DNA from: Chitinophagales bacterium
GTDB taxonomy: Bacteria > Bacteroidota > Bacteroidia > Chitinophagales > JADIYW01
NCBI GenBank assembly: GCA_023957235.1
Contig: JAMLHI010000003.1
Span: forward strand, 343,371 to 407,370
DNA: 64,000 nt
Direction: 5' to 3'
Below, piece after piece: positions 16,470 through 26,981 of the stretch. The position numbers were made by a program, and so were the translations under genes. Each line of letters opens with the position of its first letter. The stretch's first letter is position 1. Under the pieces are notes generated by a model. The model searched no databases. It saw only the letters and a list, made by a program, of their open reading frames with translations, and was not told where the DNA came from.

Positions 16470-18239
16470 TTACATCCACGCTCTCCACCAATGTTCTAAA
16501 ACAAATAACTTCCACAATCTCCAATGATCTTTTAGGAAGAAAAGTTTTTGTAGATAGGAGGAAGATATGACTTCATCTTGAATCAATCGTCCATGTGTTA
16601 GCGCCTCTTTATATAAATTGAAATCTTTGTAAAACTTATCTGGTCCTACAAATCCCTGTTTGGGTCGATTTAATATTTTTTCAGGTAATCTATTGCGTAA
16701 AATATTTTGTAAAAGTGGTTTCTGCACACCACTTTTCATATAAGCATCTTCTGGCAACTGAAATAAATATTCTACCAATTCATGATCTAAAAAAGGTACT
16801 CTGACTTCTAAACTATTAGCCATAGAAGCACGGTCAACTTTTACTAAAACCAATTCGCCCATAAAGCGGTGCATATCCAATAATTGAATCTGTTTCAGTC
16901 GAGAAAGTTCAGGTTGCATCAGTTTATCTAAATGTCCGAAAACATCTTTAGGCATTTCAGCTAAAAATTCATTTTGCAGACACTTTTTGAGTTCTTTGTT
17001 GTCGTATAGACCCATGCTCATCGCTTGGATATAATGCTTCTTCATCTCTTTTTGAGTGTTGGGAAAAAGCTTAGAAGGCCATTTTGAAAAGAATTGATTT
17101 TCGGTATAAAAATTTTCTGGTTTCTGCCATGAATATCCACCTAAAAACTCATCTGCTCCTTCGCCTGAAATAACAGCTTTTACATTTTGACTAGCCAATT
17201 GACTAACGAAATAAGTAGGTAAAATAGATATATCGGCAATTGGGTCATCATAATGAACCATCAATTTGGGCATTACCTCAAAGTCGATTTTTTCTAGAAG
17301 CAAAGTTTTGAGATTTGCTCCCGTTTCATCAGCGACCATTTGAGCATATTGATGTTCGCTTTCATTCCATCCATTAAAACCTATAGAAAAAGCTTTTGTA
17401 TCGTATTGTAGCTCTTTTTGCATCAGCAGGACAGTCGTTGAAGAATCTAAGCCACCACTCAAAAAAGCCCCGATGGGCACATCACTTCTTAGATGTTGTT
17501 TCAAGGAGTTTTTCAATAAAAATTCGAACTGTTCTTGTACTTCTTTAGTATGTACTTCTGCTTTTGTATTAAGAATTGACCAGTATTCTTCCACTTGATA
17601 ACTCAAATCTTGAGTATTGATTTTCATATAATGAGCTGCTGGCAGTTTATAGATATCCTTCCACATTGTTTGGTTGTCTGAAACAAATCTATTGGCTAAA
17701 AAAAGTGCGACAGATGATGCTTGGATTTTGCGTTTGAAACTATCGAATGCAAGTATAGCTTTTACTTCACTACCAAAATAAAAGTTATTATTCTGAAAAC
17801 TATAGAAAAGCGGTTTGATGCCAAATCTATCTCTTGCAAGAAATAGTTCGTTTTTCTTTTCATCCAAAATGGCAAAAGCAAACATCCCTTTAAATTTGGA
17901 TAGACAAGCTGCTCCCCAAAACAAATATGCCCACAGTATCACCTCTGTATCAGAACTGCTTCTGAATTGAGCACCTTGACTTTCTAACTCTTTTTGAAGT
18001 TCGCGGTAGTTGTAGATTTCACCATTGAAAATGATAGTGAGATGCTGAACAGTCATAGGTTGATGACCTGTCTTACTGAGATCTATCAATGAAAGCCTCC
18101 TATGAGCAAGACCAATATGAGAATTGTTTGATATATAGATTCCTTGATCATCAGGCCCTCTATGGCTTAGTGTTGAAGCAGATTTTTTCAAGCCTTCTTC
18201 TTCAACTTGATGAGATATGATTCCGCTAATGCCACACAT
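16470..18239 (-). CDS. asnB: Asparagine synthetase (glutamine-hydrolysing) family
   Basis: This 589-residue protein has an N-terminal Ntn glutaminase domain starting MCGISG, with C2 as nucleophile after Met removal and LSHRGPDD. A C-terminal synthetase domain carries the ATP pyrophosphatase loop LSGGLDSSTTVLL near residue 265. It makes asparagine from aspartate, glutamine and ATP. Homologues in polysaccharide clusters instead amidate sugar acids or other carboxylates. Its place between a prenyltransferase gene (7 bp away) and a GT32 gene makes the specialised role plausible, but the sequence cannot decide it. Confidence 0.85.
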   Translation of the reverse strand: MCGISGIISHQVEEEGLKKSASTLSHRGPDDQGIYISNNSHIGLAHRRLSLIDLSKTGHQPMTVQHLTIIFNGEIYNYRELQKELESQGAQFRSSSDTEVILWAYLFWGAACLSKFKGMFAFAILDEKKNELFLARDRFGIKPLFYSFQNNNFYFGSEVKAILAFDSFKRKIQASSVALFLANRFVSDNQTMWKDIYKLPAAHYMKINTQDLSYQVEEYWSILNTKAEVHTKEVQEQFEFLLKNSLKQHLRSDVPIGAFLSGGLDSSTTVLLMQKELQYDTKAFSIGFNGWNESEHQYAQMVADETGANLKTLLLEKIDFEVMPKLMVHYDDPIADISILPTYFVSQLASQNVKAVISGEGADEFLGGYSWQKPENFYTENQFFSKWPSKLFPNTQKEMKKHYIQAMSMGLYDNKELKKCLQNEFLAEMPKDVFGHLDKLMQPELSRLKQIQLLDMHRFMGELVLVKVDRASMANSLEVRVPFLDHELVEYLFQLPEDAYMKSGVQKPLLQNILRNRLPEKILNRPKQGFVGPDKFYKDFNLYKEALTHGRLIQDEVISSSYLQKLFFLKDHWRLWKLFVLEHWWRAWM

Positions 18240-18246
18240 ACTCTAC

Positions 18247-19308
18247 TTATTTGCCAATCTTTTCTCTAATATAACAATGTATCAAGTCTATACGTATCCA
18301 CAACTCTTTTTTTGTGCGCTGTAAGTCATTAATTAAAGTATTTACAGTTGAAGGAAACATGAAAACATGTAAAAAAAACAAAGCTAAAAATACTGGGTTT
18401 TTAATAATACACCACAAAATGAAATAATAAGGAAGGTAGATTTCGTAGAAATTGTTGATGAAATAAACGTTTAAATGATTTGTGGAAGAGGTTGAAAACC
18501 AGTTGATATTCCTAAGCAGTCCGTGGCCTAAAATGTAGATGAGTAGATATATGATAAAGTAAATCCAGACAGAGCTAAAAACTCCTGAAATAGAAGACAT
18601 AAATCCAAATAAGGATAAAAACTCCAATGGCAATACCACTCTTAAAATGTGAAGTGTGATGTATTCTTTCCCTTTTGATGTTGTTAAAGTCTTTATCCCA
18701 GCAAGAATGTCATTTTCATAGTCTTCTAATTGATGCAAAAATATATTCCTTAAACCTTTAAAGAACTGCCAAGCAAATAAACTTGCAAAAAAGAAGAACT
18801 TGGAATAAGGTATTTTATCTAAATACTGCTGATAAGTCAGGCAAGCTATTATAATCGGTACTGCATGACCATATAGACTATCACAAATGGGTCCCCAGAT
18901 AGATTTCTCTTTTAAACGGGTGGCTGGATGAGCATAAATAAAAAAAAGAAAAACCTGAAATAACAAGGTCGCCCAAATAAAAGGATAGGACTTAAGATAC
19001 AGCCATGGAGACCATGCAAAAATTTGTAGCACTATAAAAACATTGAGAATAAATAAGTGAGACTTCCCCTCAAAAGGATTTTTCTTGCCTGCTTTTTTAT
19101 CTGCTTCTATATCGTAATAATCATTGATAATATAACCAAACCCCGCTATACCTACAACTGTAATTGCAGACATCAAAACAATGAGAGCGGTATCTAAATA
19201 ACTGTGGTTAAAAAAATAGATATAAAAATACGTGAAGCCCAAAATGGGAGCAGCTTTAAAGCCCCACCATTGATTAGCTCTGACGTATGATTTCCATTTT
19301 TCTAACAT
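18247..19308 (-). CDS. UbiA family prenyltransferase
   Basis: This 353-residue integral membrane protein has about eight hydrophobic helices. The first Asp-rich motif is N62-D-Y-Y-D66-xxx-D70, and a second acidic loop has EDYENDILAG near residue 200. These bind the Mg-prenyl-diphosphate. YAHPATRLKEKSIWG resembles the loop after motif 1 in the family. UbiA enzymes transfer a prenyl chain to an aromatic or sugar-phosphate acceptor; decaprenyl-phosphate-ribose synthesis is one precedent. It lies 6 bp after the methyltransferase and 7 bp before asnB. Confidence 0.8.
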   Translation of the reverse strand: MLEKWKSYVRANQWWGFKAAPILGFTYFYIYFFNHSYLDTALIVLMSAITVVGIAGFGYIINDYYDIEADKKAGKKNPFEGKSHLFILNVFIVLQIFAWSPWLYLKSYPFIWATLLFQVFLFFIYAHPATRLKEKSIWGPICDSLYGHAVPIIIACLTYQQYLDKIPYSKFFFFASLFAWQFFKGLRNIFLHQLEDYENDILAGIKTLTTSKGKEYITLHILRVVLPLEFLSLFGFMSSISGVFSSVWIYFIIYLLIYILGHGLLRNINWFSTSSTNHLNVYFINNFYEIYLPYYFILWCIIKNPVFLALFFLHVFMFPSTVNTLINDLQRTKKELWIRIDLIHCYIREKIGK

Positions 19309-19314
19309 TTTTGC

Positions 19315-20256
19315 TTACTGTGCTTCTGGTTGATTCATGTGATAGAGATGTTTGTTGAAATCTATCATAAAAGGTGGCTTTTGAACTTTTATTTCTAAAA
19401 AATCTATCGGAAAAATATAGTTCTCCCAGCTGTTGATTTTTGATATATCAAATAAGTTTTGGAAGTCATTGGAGATGGTCAAATGTTCAAATAAATCCAT
19501 GTCCACTTCTGGAGTTTTCACAGATGTAAAAATAAAACCTTTCTTTCTGACGATGGAAATAATTTCATGTAAATCAGCTATTGCATAATGATAGGCTTTA
19601 TTGATTTCTTCACAAATTTCTTTGATTTTCTTCATGTCTTCATCTCCTCCGGCTTCTCGTTCAAATAAATCTTTGATATATAAAAAACCTCCTGGTTTGA
19701 GTACTTCCCAAGCAGCTTCTATCAGCATTTTTTTATCAGGAGAATGGCCAAAAGATTCTAAAAAAATCACCCTGTCAAAATGGTCTTTCGGGTAAATTTT
19801 TGCCATATCGTGATAGTCTGCTCTTTGAATATGCACTTTATCTTGTAGTTGAGCTTCTTCAATCAATTTTTTACCCATTTCAGCTTGATAATCCGAAATG
19901 GTACAAGCTTCAATTTGAATATCTAATTTGGAAGCAAAGTATTTAGAAGGTCCACCTATTCCACAGCCTGCATCTAAAATAGTTTGCCCATCTTTTAAAT
20001 CTGCACTTTTTATTGTGTAGTCCAAATAGTCCTCAACATTTTTAGTGCGAAAAGCTTGTATGATATCTCCATAAACTTTTCTAAACTTTTCTGTCGTTTC
20101 ATTATAAAAAGTTCTTACACTTTCAGCGTTCAATGGATTGGATTTTAAATTAGAATTTTGAAGAGCATCCTCTATTTGAGCTGTCTGTTTATTTTTGAAA
20201 AGTTTATATATCAACAATAAAATGATTAATGAGAATAAGAAAATAACTCCTTTCAT
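19315..20256 (-). CDS. Membrane-anchored SAM-dependent methyltransferase
   Basis: This 313-residue protein has an N-terminal transmembrane helix (residues 3-17), then a class I methyltransferase domain: ILDAGCGIGGPSKYF is motif I, FDRVIFLESFGHS motif II and LKPGGFLYIKDLF motif III. The pattern is close to sterol/tocopherol-type C- or O-methyltransferases. Together with the adjacent UbiA protein it suggests modification of a lipid or prenylated substrate at the membrane. A -7-like element (TATTTTTG, minus strand, 20286-20293) lies about 30 bp upstream. Confidence 0.78.
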   Translation of the reverse strand: MKGVIFLFSLIILLLIYKLFKNKQTAQIEDALQNSNLKSNPLNAESVRTFYNETTEKFRKVYGDIIQAFRTKNVEDYLDYTIKSADLKDGQTILDAGCGIGGPSKYFASKLDIQIEACTISDYQAEMGKKLIEEAQLQDKVHIQRADYHDMAKIYPKDHFDRVIFLESFGHSPDKKMLIEAAWEVLKPGGFLYIKDLFEREAGGDEDMKKIKEICEEINKAYHYAIADLHEIISIVRKKGFIFTSVKTPEVDMDLFEHLTISNDFQNLFDISKINSWENYIFPIDFLEIKVQKPPFMIDFNKHLYHMNQPEAQ

Positions 20257-20572
20257 AATTTATTTATATACAATTGATAAAATTACAAAAATATACTTTT
20301 AAGACCAATTGGAATGGCGTTTTTGATAATAATATACAACAATATAAAGTGTCATAGATTACTATTTCATTTTTTGGTTGTTGAAAATAGCTTATTGTAA
20401 TTTTTTTACATTGTTATTAGAAGCAAAATCAGATGAGAGTCAAAAGTATATAGGAATGAAGATGCTTAAGATAGTAGTTTTCTAATAATACAAAATTACA
20501 TTCTAAAAACTAGAAGGGCTATTAAAAATAAATTGAAGTATAGAATAATTATGCTACTATTTTTTTATCACT
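20257..20572. other. AT-rich intergenic region, no gene seen
   Basis: This gap separates the accessory methyltransferase operon from purD. Apart from the possible -7 element at 20286-20293 on the minus strand I see no gene, repeat or clear hairpin. Confidence 0.5.
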
Positions 20573-21847
20573 TTATTTTAAATCAAATCCAATATCCCTT
20601 CTATAGTATTTATGATAAAATTGAATCGTTTCTGCCGCTAAATTGCTTTTGTTCAAAGCTTTGAGCCAATCTTTATCCAAAGAAGTAACTGCGATGACAC
20701 GACCACCGCTGTTGACTAATTTCTCATCTTTCAGTTGAGTCCCAGCATGGAAAACCAGCGTGTCTTTTACATTTTCTATTCCAGTGATTTCATATCCTTT
20801 TTCAAAATCTCCCGGATATCCACCAGAAGCTAAAATGACTGTTACAGCCGCCTGGTCAGAGATTTTCAATTCAGCTTTGTCTAATGTGCCATCGGCGACA
20901 TGCTGCATCAGCTCCATAAAGTCAGTTTCTATTCTCGGAAGCACTGCCTGAGTTTCAGGGTCGCCCATACGGCAGTTGTATTCCACGACTTTAGGAATAT
21001 CTCCCGGAGTATTCATCAGTCCGATATAGATAAATCCTTTGTAAACAATATTGTCTTTTTGTAGACCTTTTATGGTAGGGAGAATGACTTCCCTTTCTAC
21101 ACGTTCTATGATAGCAGGTGTCACAAACGGAGGCGGAGATACCGCACCCATACCGCCTGTATTCAGCCCTGTATCGCCTTCACCTATTCTTTTATAGTCT
21201 TTTGCAACAGGCAAGATTTTATAATTTTTCCCGTCAGAAAGCACAAAAACAGAAAATTCTATTCCTGACATAAATTCTTCAATCACAACTTTATTGCCAG
21301 CATCTCCAAATTTTCCTCCCAACATCTCTCTGAATTCTTCCTGTGCCTCTTTTATACTGTTGCAAATCAATACACCTTTTCCTGCTGCCAATCCATCTGC
21401 CTTGAGTACTATTGGAGTACTTTGGGTAGAAATATAGGCTAATCCTTCTTCAATATTTTCTTCTGTAAACTCTTGGAATGCCGCAGTCGGAATCTGATGC
21501 CTGAGCATAAATGCTTTTGAAAATGCTTTGCTACCCTCCAGCATGGCTCCTTGCTGAGATGGACCTATGACAGGGATAGATTTTAATTCATTATCTGCTA
21601 GAAAAAAATCAAAAATTCCCTCTACTAATGGTGCTTCAGGACCTACAATGACAATCTGAATAGCATTTTCTAATACAAATTGTTTCAAGGCATTAAAGTC
21701 AGTAGTAGAAATGGTGACATTTTGTCCAAAATAGGCTGTTCCTGGATTGCCTGGTGCTATGAATAATTTTTCACATTGATGGCTTAAAGAAATCTGTCTG
21801 GCAAAAGCATTTTCTCTTCCCCCTGAACCGATTAAAAGAATTTTCAT
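20573..21847 (-). CDS. purD: Phosphoribosylamine-glycine ligase
   Basis: This 424-residue enzyme of de novo purine synthesis joins phosphoribosylamine and glycine using ATP. It starts with MKILLIGSGGREN, followed by GPEAPLVEG, and has an ATP-grasp domain (VLKADGLAAGKGV) and GMGAVSPPP with YNCRMGDPETQ near the C-terminus. The length matches the family. It stands alone, facing away from secA. Confidence 0.96.
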   Translation of the reverse strand: MKILLIGSGGRENAFARQISLSHQCEKLFIAPGNPGTAYFGQNVTISTTDFNALKQFVLENAIQIVIVGPEAPLVEGIFDFFLADNELKSIPVIGPSQQGAMLEGSKAFSKAFMLRHQIPTAAFQEFTEENIEEGLAYISTQSTPIVLKADGLAAGKGVLICNSIKEAQEEFREMLGGKFGDAGNKVVIEEFMSGIEFSVFVLSDGKNYKILPVAKDYKRIGEGDTGLNTGGMGAVSPPPFVTPAIIERVEREVILPTIKGLQKDNIVYKGFIYIGLMNTPGDIPKVVEYNCRMGDPETQAVLPRIETDFMELMQHVADGTLDKAELKISDQAAVTVILASGGYPGDFEKGYEITGIENVKDTLVFHAGTQLKDEKLVNSGGRVIAVTSLDKDWLKALNKSNLAAETIQFYHKYYRRDIGFDLK

Positions 21848-22070
21848 GGTGCTAAGATAATACCAGTTCTAAATTTTAAATAGAATTAAATGTTTAAAAT
21901 ATCCTTTTAACCATCTTGGATACTCAAAAAATGGCTGTTTTTTCAGTCGTTTTCTCAGGGTATAATTTTTTAAGAAAGAAATAATGTCAGTATTATTGAT
22001 TTGGTATTGGTTTTGTCTAAAATTAATCCACATAAATTTTAATTTTACATCGCTTAAAAGCAATTTTTTA

Positions 22071-25000
22071 ATGTTAGATATATTTGCAAAAGGCTTAGCC
22101 AAGTTATTTGGCAGCAAATCCAATAGAGATATTAAAGAAGTGATGCCATACGTTAATGCTATAAATGAGCATTTCGAGAAACTTCATTCTTTATCAAATG
22201 ATCAATTGAGAAATAAAACTCAAGAGTTTAAAGAAATTATTAAAAATCATATTGCTGAAATTAATACTAAAATAGATGAATCTAAGTCTATTGCGGAGAA
22301 TGAAGAAACTGATTTTGATGAGAAAGACAGATTATTTAAAGAAATCGATCAATTAGTCAAAGACAGGGATAAAGCAATTGAAGAGGTTTTATTTACAATT
22401 TTACCTGAAGCTTTTGCTGTCATGAAAGAGACTGCACGGAGATTTAAGGAAAATGAATATTTGCTAGCTACTGCGACAGACTTAGATCGAGATTTGTCAG
22501 TGAGTAATAACTATCTCAAAATTGAAGGGAATCAGGTTTCTTATAACACAACTTGGACTGTAGCTGGTGCTGAAATCAAATGGGAAATGGTTCATTATGA
22601 TGTACAGTTGATTGGTGGGATTATCTTGCATAAAGGAAAGATTTCTGAAATGGCTACTGGTGAAGGTAAAACACTAGTAGCGACATTGCCTTCTTATTTG
22701 AATGCGCTTGCAGGTTTAGGAGTGCATATCGTAACTGTCAATGATTACCTTGCCAAGCGAGATTCTGAGTGGATGAATCCTATTTTCAATTTCTTAGGAT
22801 TGAGAATTGATTGTATTGATAAACACCAACCTCATACCGAAGGAAGAAAAAATGCGTATAGAGCTGATGTGACCTATGGGACGAATAATGAATTTGGTTT
22901 TGACTATTTGAGAGACAATATGTCAAGAACAGCTGATGAGCAAGTGCAAAGGAAACATCATTATGCAATGGTGGATGAGGTGGACTCAGTATTGGTAGAT
23001 GATGCGAGAACGCCTTTAATTATTAGTGGACCAGTGCCGAAAGGTGATGAACAAGAGTTTGAAGCGCTCAAACCAAGGATTGAAAAACTAGTTGACACAC
23101 AAAGAAAAGCAACTGCCAAATTTTTACAGCAGGCCAAAGATTTGATAAATGATGGTAGAACTGGATATAATGAAGGAGATGGAGGCTTAGCTTTATTGAG
23201 AGCGCACCGAGGTTATCCTAAATATACTCCATTGATTAAATTTTTGAGTGAATCCGGAATACGCCAGATTTTGCAAAAAACTGAAAACCACTATATGGCA
23301 GACCAAAATAAGGAAATGCCTAAAGTGGATAAGGAGCTTTATTTTGTGATTGATGAGAAAAATAACCAAATTGATCTTACTGAAAAAGGTATAGACTTGA
23401 TTACTTTGGCTTCTGAAGAAGATGATTTCTTTGTGCTTCCAGACTTAGGGGGGCTATTAGCTGAAATCGAGAAGTCTTCATTGAGCCATGATAAAGTACA
23501 AGCTAAAAAGGATGAAATTATCAGAGACTTTTCTATCAAATCTGAAAGATTACATACTGTCAATCAACTTTTGAAAGCATACTGTCTGTTTGAAAAGGAT
23601 ATTGAGTATGTTGTTTTAGATAATAAAGTTAAAATTGTAGATGAACAGACTGGCCGTATCATGGATGGTAGGCGTTATTCAGATGGCTTGCATCAAGCAA
23701 TTGAAGCCAAAGAAAATGTAAAAATTGAAGCTGCTACTCAGACGTTTGCAACGATAACTTTACAGAATTTCTTTAGAATGTATCATAAACTTGCAGGTAT
23801 GACTGGTACTGCAGAGACTGAAGCTGGCGAGTTTTGGACTATTTATAAATTGGATACTGTTATTATACCTACTAATAGACCTATTGTCAGAGATGATAGA
23901 CAAGATTTGGTATATAAAACGAAGCGTGAGAAATATAATGCCATTATTGAAGAAATTGAAGTTCTCCGCCAAGCTAAACGCCCAGTACTTGTAGGTACTA
24001 CTAATGTGGAAGTTTCAGAATATTTGAGTAGTCAACTGACTGAGAGAAAAATCCCTCATAATGTATTGAATGCCAAACAACATCAGAGAGAGGCAGATAT
24101 AGTGGCAGAAGCGGGTATGCCTGGAAAGGTAACTATAGCTACCAATATGGCAGGTCGTGGTACGGATATTAAACTAGGAGCAGGTGTGAAAGATGTAGGT
24201 GGTTTGGCTATCATTGGTTCAGAAAGGCATGACTCCAGACGAGTTGACAGGCAGTTGAGAGGTCGTTCTGGTCGTCAAGGAGACCCGGGTAGTTCTCAGT
24301 TCTATGTATCTCTTGAAGATGATTTGATGAGGCTGTTTGGTTCAGACAGATTGTCCAAAATCATGGATAGAATGGGCTATAAAGAAGGAGAAGTGATTCA
24401 ACATTCTATGGTGACTAAATCAATAGAAAGAGCACAGAAAAAAGTTGAAGAAAATAACTTTGGTATTCGTAAACGATTGTTGGAATATGATGATGTGATG
24501 AATGCTCAGAGAGATGTAATATACAAACGTCGTCAATATGCATTAAAAGGAGAACGTATAGCTTATGATATAGATAGTATGTTATATGAATTGTGCTTCG
24601 ATCTTGCAGAATCAGGAAAGTCATCTAACGATATTGAAGCCCTCGTTTTAGATGGATATAAATTTTTAGGAATAAAAATCCAAATTGAAAAAGCTCAATT
24701 GGAAAAATGGAATGTTGAAACTCTTGCCAATCACATCTATACAATAGCTGAAGCTACTTTCAGCAGAAGGATGGAAGCTATACGCCTTCATAGTTTGCCT
24801 GTGTTAAAAGGAATTTTGCATAGTAGGGGTGGGCAGATTCAGAATATTATTGTACCATTTTCAGATGGAGTGAAAACAATAAATGTAATTGCCAATCTAC
24901 AAAAATCAGTAGATTCTGAAGGTAAAGAAGTCATTAAACTCTTACAACAAAATATGATTCTTTCTTTTATCGACCAGATATGGAAGGAGCATCTTAGAAA

Positions 25001-25394
25001 AATGGACGAATTGCGTCAATCTGTACAAATGGCGGTGCATGAGCAGAAAGACCCTCTATTGATTTATAAGTTTGAAGCATTTAAGTTGTTCAAAGATATG
25101 TTGAGAGAAGTCCATGAAAATATCATCTCTTTTCTTGTTAAATGTGAATTGCCTTCATCTAATGAAGAAGAACTGAGATTGGCACAACAGAGAGCAAGAT
25201 TAGCAACTCAACCTACTGAAAAAACTAGAGAAAGTAGAGGAAATGATGATAATGCTGCCAGAGAAGCTGGGGAAGCAGTCAGCCGTCCTGAAAAGCAGAT
25301 GCCAATTAGAAAGGAAGTTAAAATAGGACGTAACGATCCTTGCCCTTGTGGAAGTGGTAAGAAATTTAAACAGTGTCATGGTCAAGGAGTATAA
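22071..25394 (+). CDS. secA: Preprotein translocase ATPase SecA
   Basis: This motor ATPase drives proteins through SecYEG. The start chosen is ATG 22071 (MLDIFAKGLAKLFGSK), which matches SecA N-termini; the frame is open further upstream but those codons look non-coding. It has 1,107 residues. Walker A is in MATGEGKTLVATLP, DEAD box is VDEVDSVLVDDARTPL, and motif VI region is RQLRGRSGRQGDPG. The C-terminus has the SEC-C zinc motif (CPCGSGKKFKQCH). The length exceeds that of proteobacterial SecA and fits Bacteroidota, which carry insertions between the conserved motifs. Confidence 0.97.
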   Translation: MLDIFAKGLAKLFGSKSNRDIKEVMPYVNAINEHFEKLHSLSNDQLRNKTQEFKEIIKNHIAEINTKIDESKSIAENEETDFDEKDRLFKEIDQLVKDRDKAIEEVLFTILPEAFAVMKETARRFKENEYLLATATDLDRDLSVSNNYLKIEGNQVSYNTTWTVAGAEIKWEMVHYDVQLIGGIILHKGKISEMATGEGKTLVATLPSYLNALAGLGVHIVTVNDYLAKRDSEWMNPIFNFLGLRIDCIDKHQPHTEGRKNAYRADVTYGTNNEFGFDYLRDNMSRTADEQVQRKHHYAMVDEVDSVLVDDARTPLIISGPVPKGDEQEFEALKPRIEKLVDTQRKATAKFLQQAKDLINDGRTGYNEGDGGLALLRAHRGYPKYTPLIKFLSESGIRQILQKTENHYMADQNKEMPKVDKELYFVIDEKNNQIDLTEKGIDLITLASEEDDFFVLPDLGGLLAEIEKSSLSHDKVQAKKDEIIRDFSIKSERLHTVNQLLKAYCLFEKDIEYVVLDNKVKIVDEQTGRIMDGRRYSDGLHQAIEAKENVKIEAATQTFATITLQNFFRMYHKLAGMTGTAETEAGEFWTIYKLDTVIIPTNRPIVRDDRQDLVYKTKREKYNAIIEEIEVLRQAKRPVLVGTTNVEVSEYLSSQLTERKIPHNVLNAKQHQREADIVAEAGMPGKVTIATNMAGRGTDIKLGAGVKDVGGLAIIGSERHDSRRVDRQLRGRSGRQGDPGSSQFYVSLEDDLMRLFGSDRLSKIMDRMGYKEGEVIQHSMVTKSIERAQKKVEENNFGIRKRLLEYDDVMNAQRDVIYKRRQYALKGERIAYDIDSMLYELCFDLAESGKSSNDIEALVLDGYKFLGIKIQIEKAQLEKWNVETLANHIYTIAEATFSRRMEAIRLHSLPVLKGILHSRGGQIQNIIVPFSDGVKTINVIANLQKSVDSEGKEVIKLLQQNMILSFIDQIWKEHLRKMDELRQSVQMAVHEQKDPLLIYKFEAFKLFKDMLREVHENIISFLVKCELPSSNEEELRLAQQRARLATQPTEKTRESRGNDDNAAREAGEAVSRPEKQMPIRKEVKIGRNDPCPCGSGKKFKQCHGQGV

Positions 25395-25395
25395 T

Positions 25396-25797
25396 ATGAG
25401 AAATTGGAGATTGTTATTTTTCTTTGGATTTTTTCCTTTATTAAGTATTGGTCTAGGTCAAGCTCAGACACCAAAGGATAGTACAGCCCTAAATCATATC
25501 TTAATATATAAAGACCCAAGGATAGACTACTTGCAAAAGGTTTATTCTGCTAAAAATAAAACAAAAACAGAGTCAACAAAGATTTATAGAATTCAAGTGG
25601 CTATTACAAAATCTAGAACAGAAGTGAATGAAGTTAAATCTCAATTTTCATCCAAATATCCGGGAATTCCTGTTTATATAAGTTTTGAGCCCCCAGTGTT
25701 TAAGTTGAGAGTAGGAACATTCGTTGCTAGAGATGATGCACAGACATTTTTAAGAGAAGTGCGTAAAAACTTTCCTGCAAGTTTTATTGTAGAATAG
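25396..25797 (+). CDS. Secreted SPOR-like domain protein
   Basis: This 133-residue protein starts 2 bp after the secA stop. An N-terminal signal peptide (LLFFFGFFPLLSIGLGQA) is followed by a short linker and a C-terminal domain with YRIQVAITKSR, FEPPVFKLRVGTFVARDDAQ and FIVE. That pattern resembles the SPOR fold, which in other proteins binds denuded peptidoglycan. It probably acts in the periplasm. Co-transcription with secA is likely from the spacing. Confidence 0.7.
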   Translation: MRNWRLLFFFGFFPLLSIGLGQAQTPKDSTALNHILIYKDPRIDYLQKVYSAKNKTKTESTKIYRIQVAITKSRTEVNEVKSQFSSKYPGIPVYISFEPPVFKLRVGTFVARDDAQTFLREVRKNFPASFIVE

Positions 25798-25975
25798 ATA
25801 CGTCAATAGTATTTGTTGCACCAAGACAAGTCAGATATAATTTGTACGACCTATGAATTTGCGTAGGTCTTTTTAGGTCTATCTTTTAATCTTTAATACT
25901 TTTAATTGATTTTTTGAATTGATAGATAAAAATGTGATTATTGATATGTATCTTAATCACAAATGTAAATCTGTT

Positions 25976-26836
25976 ATGTCAAATTTAGAACATCGTTTTG
26001 CTAAAGTGAATGGGATAAATATTCACTATGTGATACAAGGTTCAGGAGATGAACTTGTTGTATTGTTACATGGATGGCCAGAGTATTGGTATAGTTGGAG
26101 ATATCAGATTCCAGAATTGGCTAAAAAATATACTGTAATAGCTCCAGACCTTAGAGGGTTTAATTTGTCAGACAAACCTCATGGGGCTAAAGAATATCAA
26201 ACTAAGTATGTAATAAAAGATATTTATGAATTAGTCTTAAGCCTTGGTTTTAAAAAATGTTTTATTGTGGGTCATGATTGGGGAGGAGCCGTAGCTTGGC
26301 ACTTTGCTACCAAATATCCCGAGATGACTCAAAAGTTAGCTATTTTGAACTGCCCACATCCAAAGTTAATGATTCATCATCTTTTGAAAAATCCTAGACA
26401 ATTAAAGAGAAGTTGGTATATGATTAGCTTTCAAGTGCCTGTAATTCCTGAATTGCTATTGGGCTTAGCTTTAGAAAAAGTATATGAAAAGAACGTGAGA
26501 GGGTGGATGTATCATCCTCAAAATATGACAGACGATGATATGAAATTGTATATTCAGGCATATAGAGAGAAAGACGCTTTGACATCTTCAATTAATTATT
26601 ATCGTGCTGGTTTGAGGTATGGCATTGCTGATGATTTGAAGGATAAAAAGGTCAAAGTGCCTACTAGAGTAATATGGGGGAAAGATGATAAAGCATTGGG
26701 GGTAGAGCTGAACGATGATTTGTCTAAAGTTGTTGAGGCAAATCATGAAGTCATTTTCTTAGACAACTGTAGCCATTGGACTCAAATTGATCAACCTCAA
26801 AGAGTGAATGAATTATTATTAGATTTTTTTGATTGA
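25976..26836 (+). CDS. Alpha/beta hydrolase, epoxide-hydrolase-like
   Basis: This 286-residue protein starts at ATG 25976 (MSNLEHRF); the frame is open upstream but without family similarity. It has the oxyanion HGWP motif (HGWPEYWYSWR), the nucleophile elbow GHDWGG with Asp, and a terminal catalytic His in NCSHWTQIDQP. An Asp nucleophile with HGxP points to epoxide hydrolase or haloalkane dehalogenase chemistry, with epoxide hydrolase more likely from PDLRGFNLSDKP. It is cytoplasmic and stands alone. Confidence 0.85.
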   Translation: MSNLEHRFAKVNGINIHYVIQGSGDELVVLLHGWPEYWYSWRYQIPELAKKYTVIAPDLRGFNLSDKPHGAKEYQTKYVIKDIYELVLSLGFKKCFIVGHDWGGAVAWHFATKYPEMTQKLAILNCPHPKLMIHHLLKNPRQLKRSWYMISFQVPVIPELLLGLALEKVYEKNVRGWMYHPQNMTDDDMKLYIQAYREKDALTSSINYYRAGLRYGIADDLKDKKVKVPTRVIWGKDDKALGVELNDDLSKVVEANHEVIFLDNCSHWTQIDQPQRVNELLLDFFD

Positions 26837-26981
26837 AATAATTGGGATTTTTGAAAAAAGCTGAAAATTTGGTTAGCTGAATAGAAGTATCAAATAGATG
26901 AGTAATAACCTATTTTTATAGCTATTCTTTGTAGAAGTTTCAAAGGACAAAATCTTTATTTATTTTAGTAGTCGCTTTACT

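Noticed and set aside
21984-22070. Upstream extension of secA
   Set aside because: Codons before ATG 22071 do not resemble SecA; the ATG start gives the normal N-terminus.
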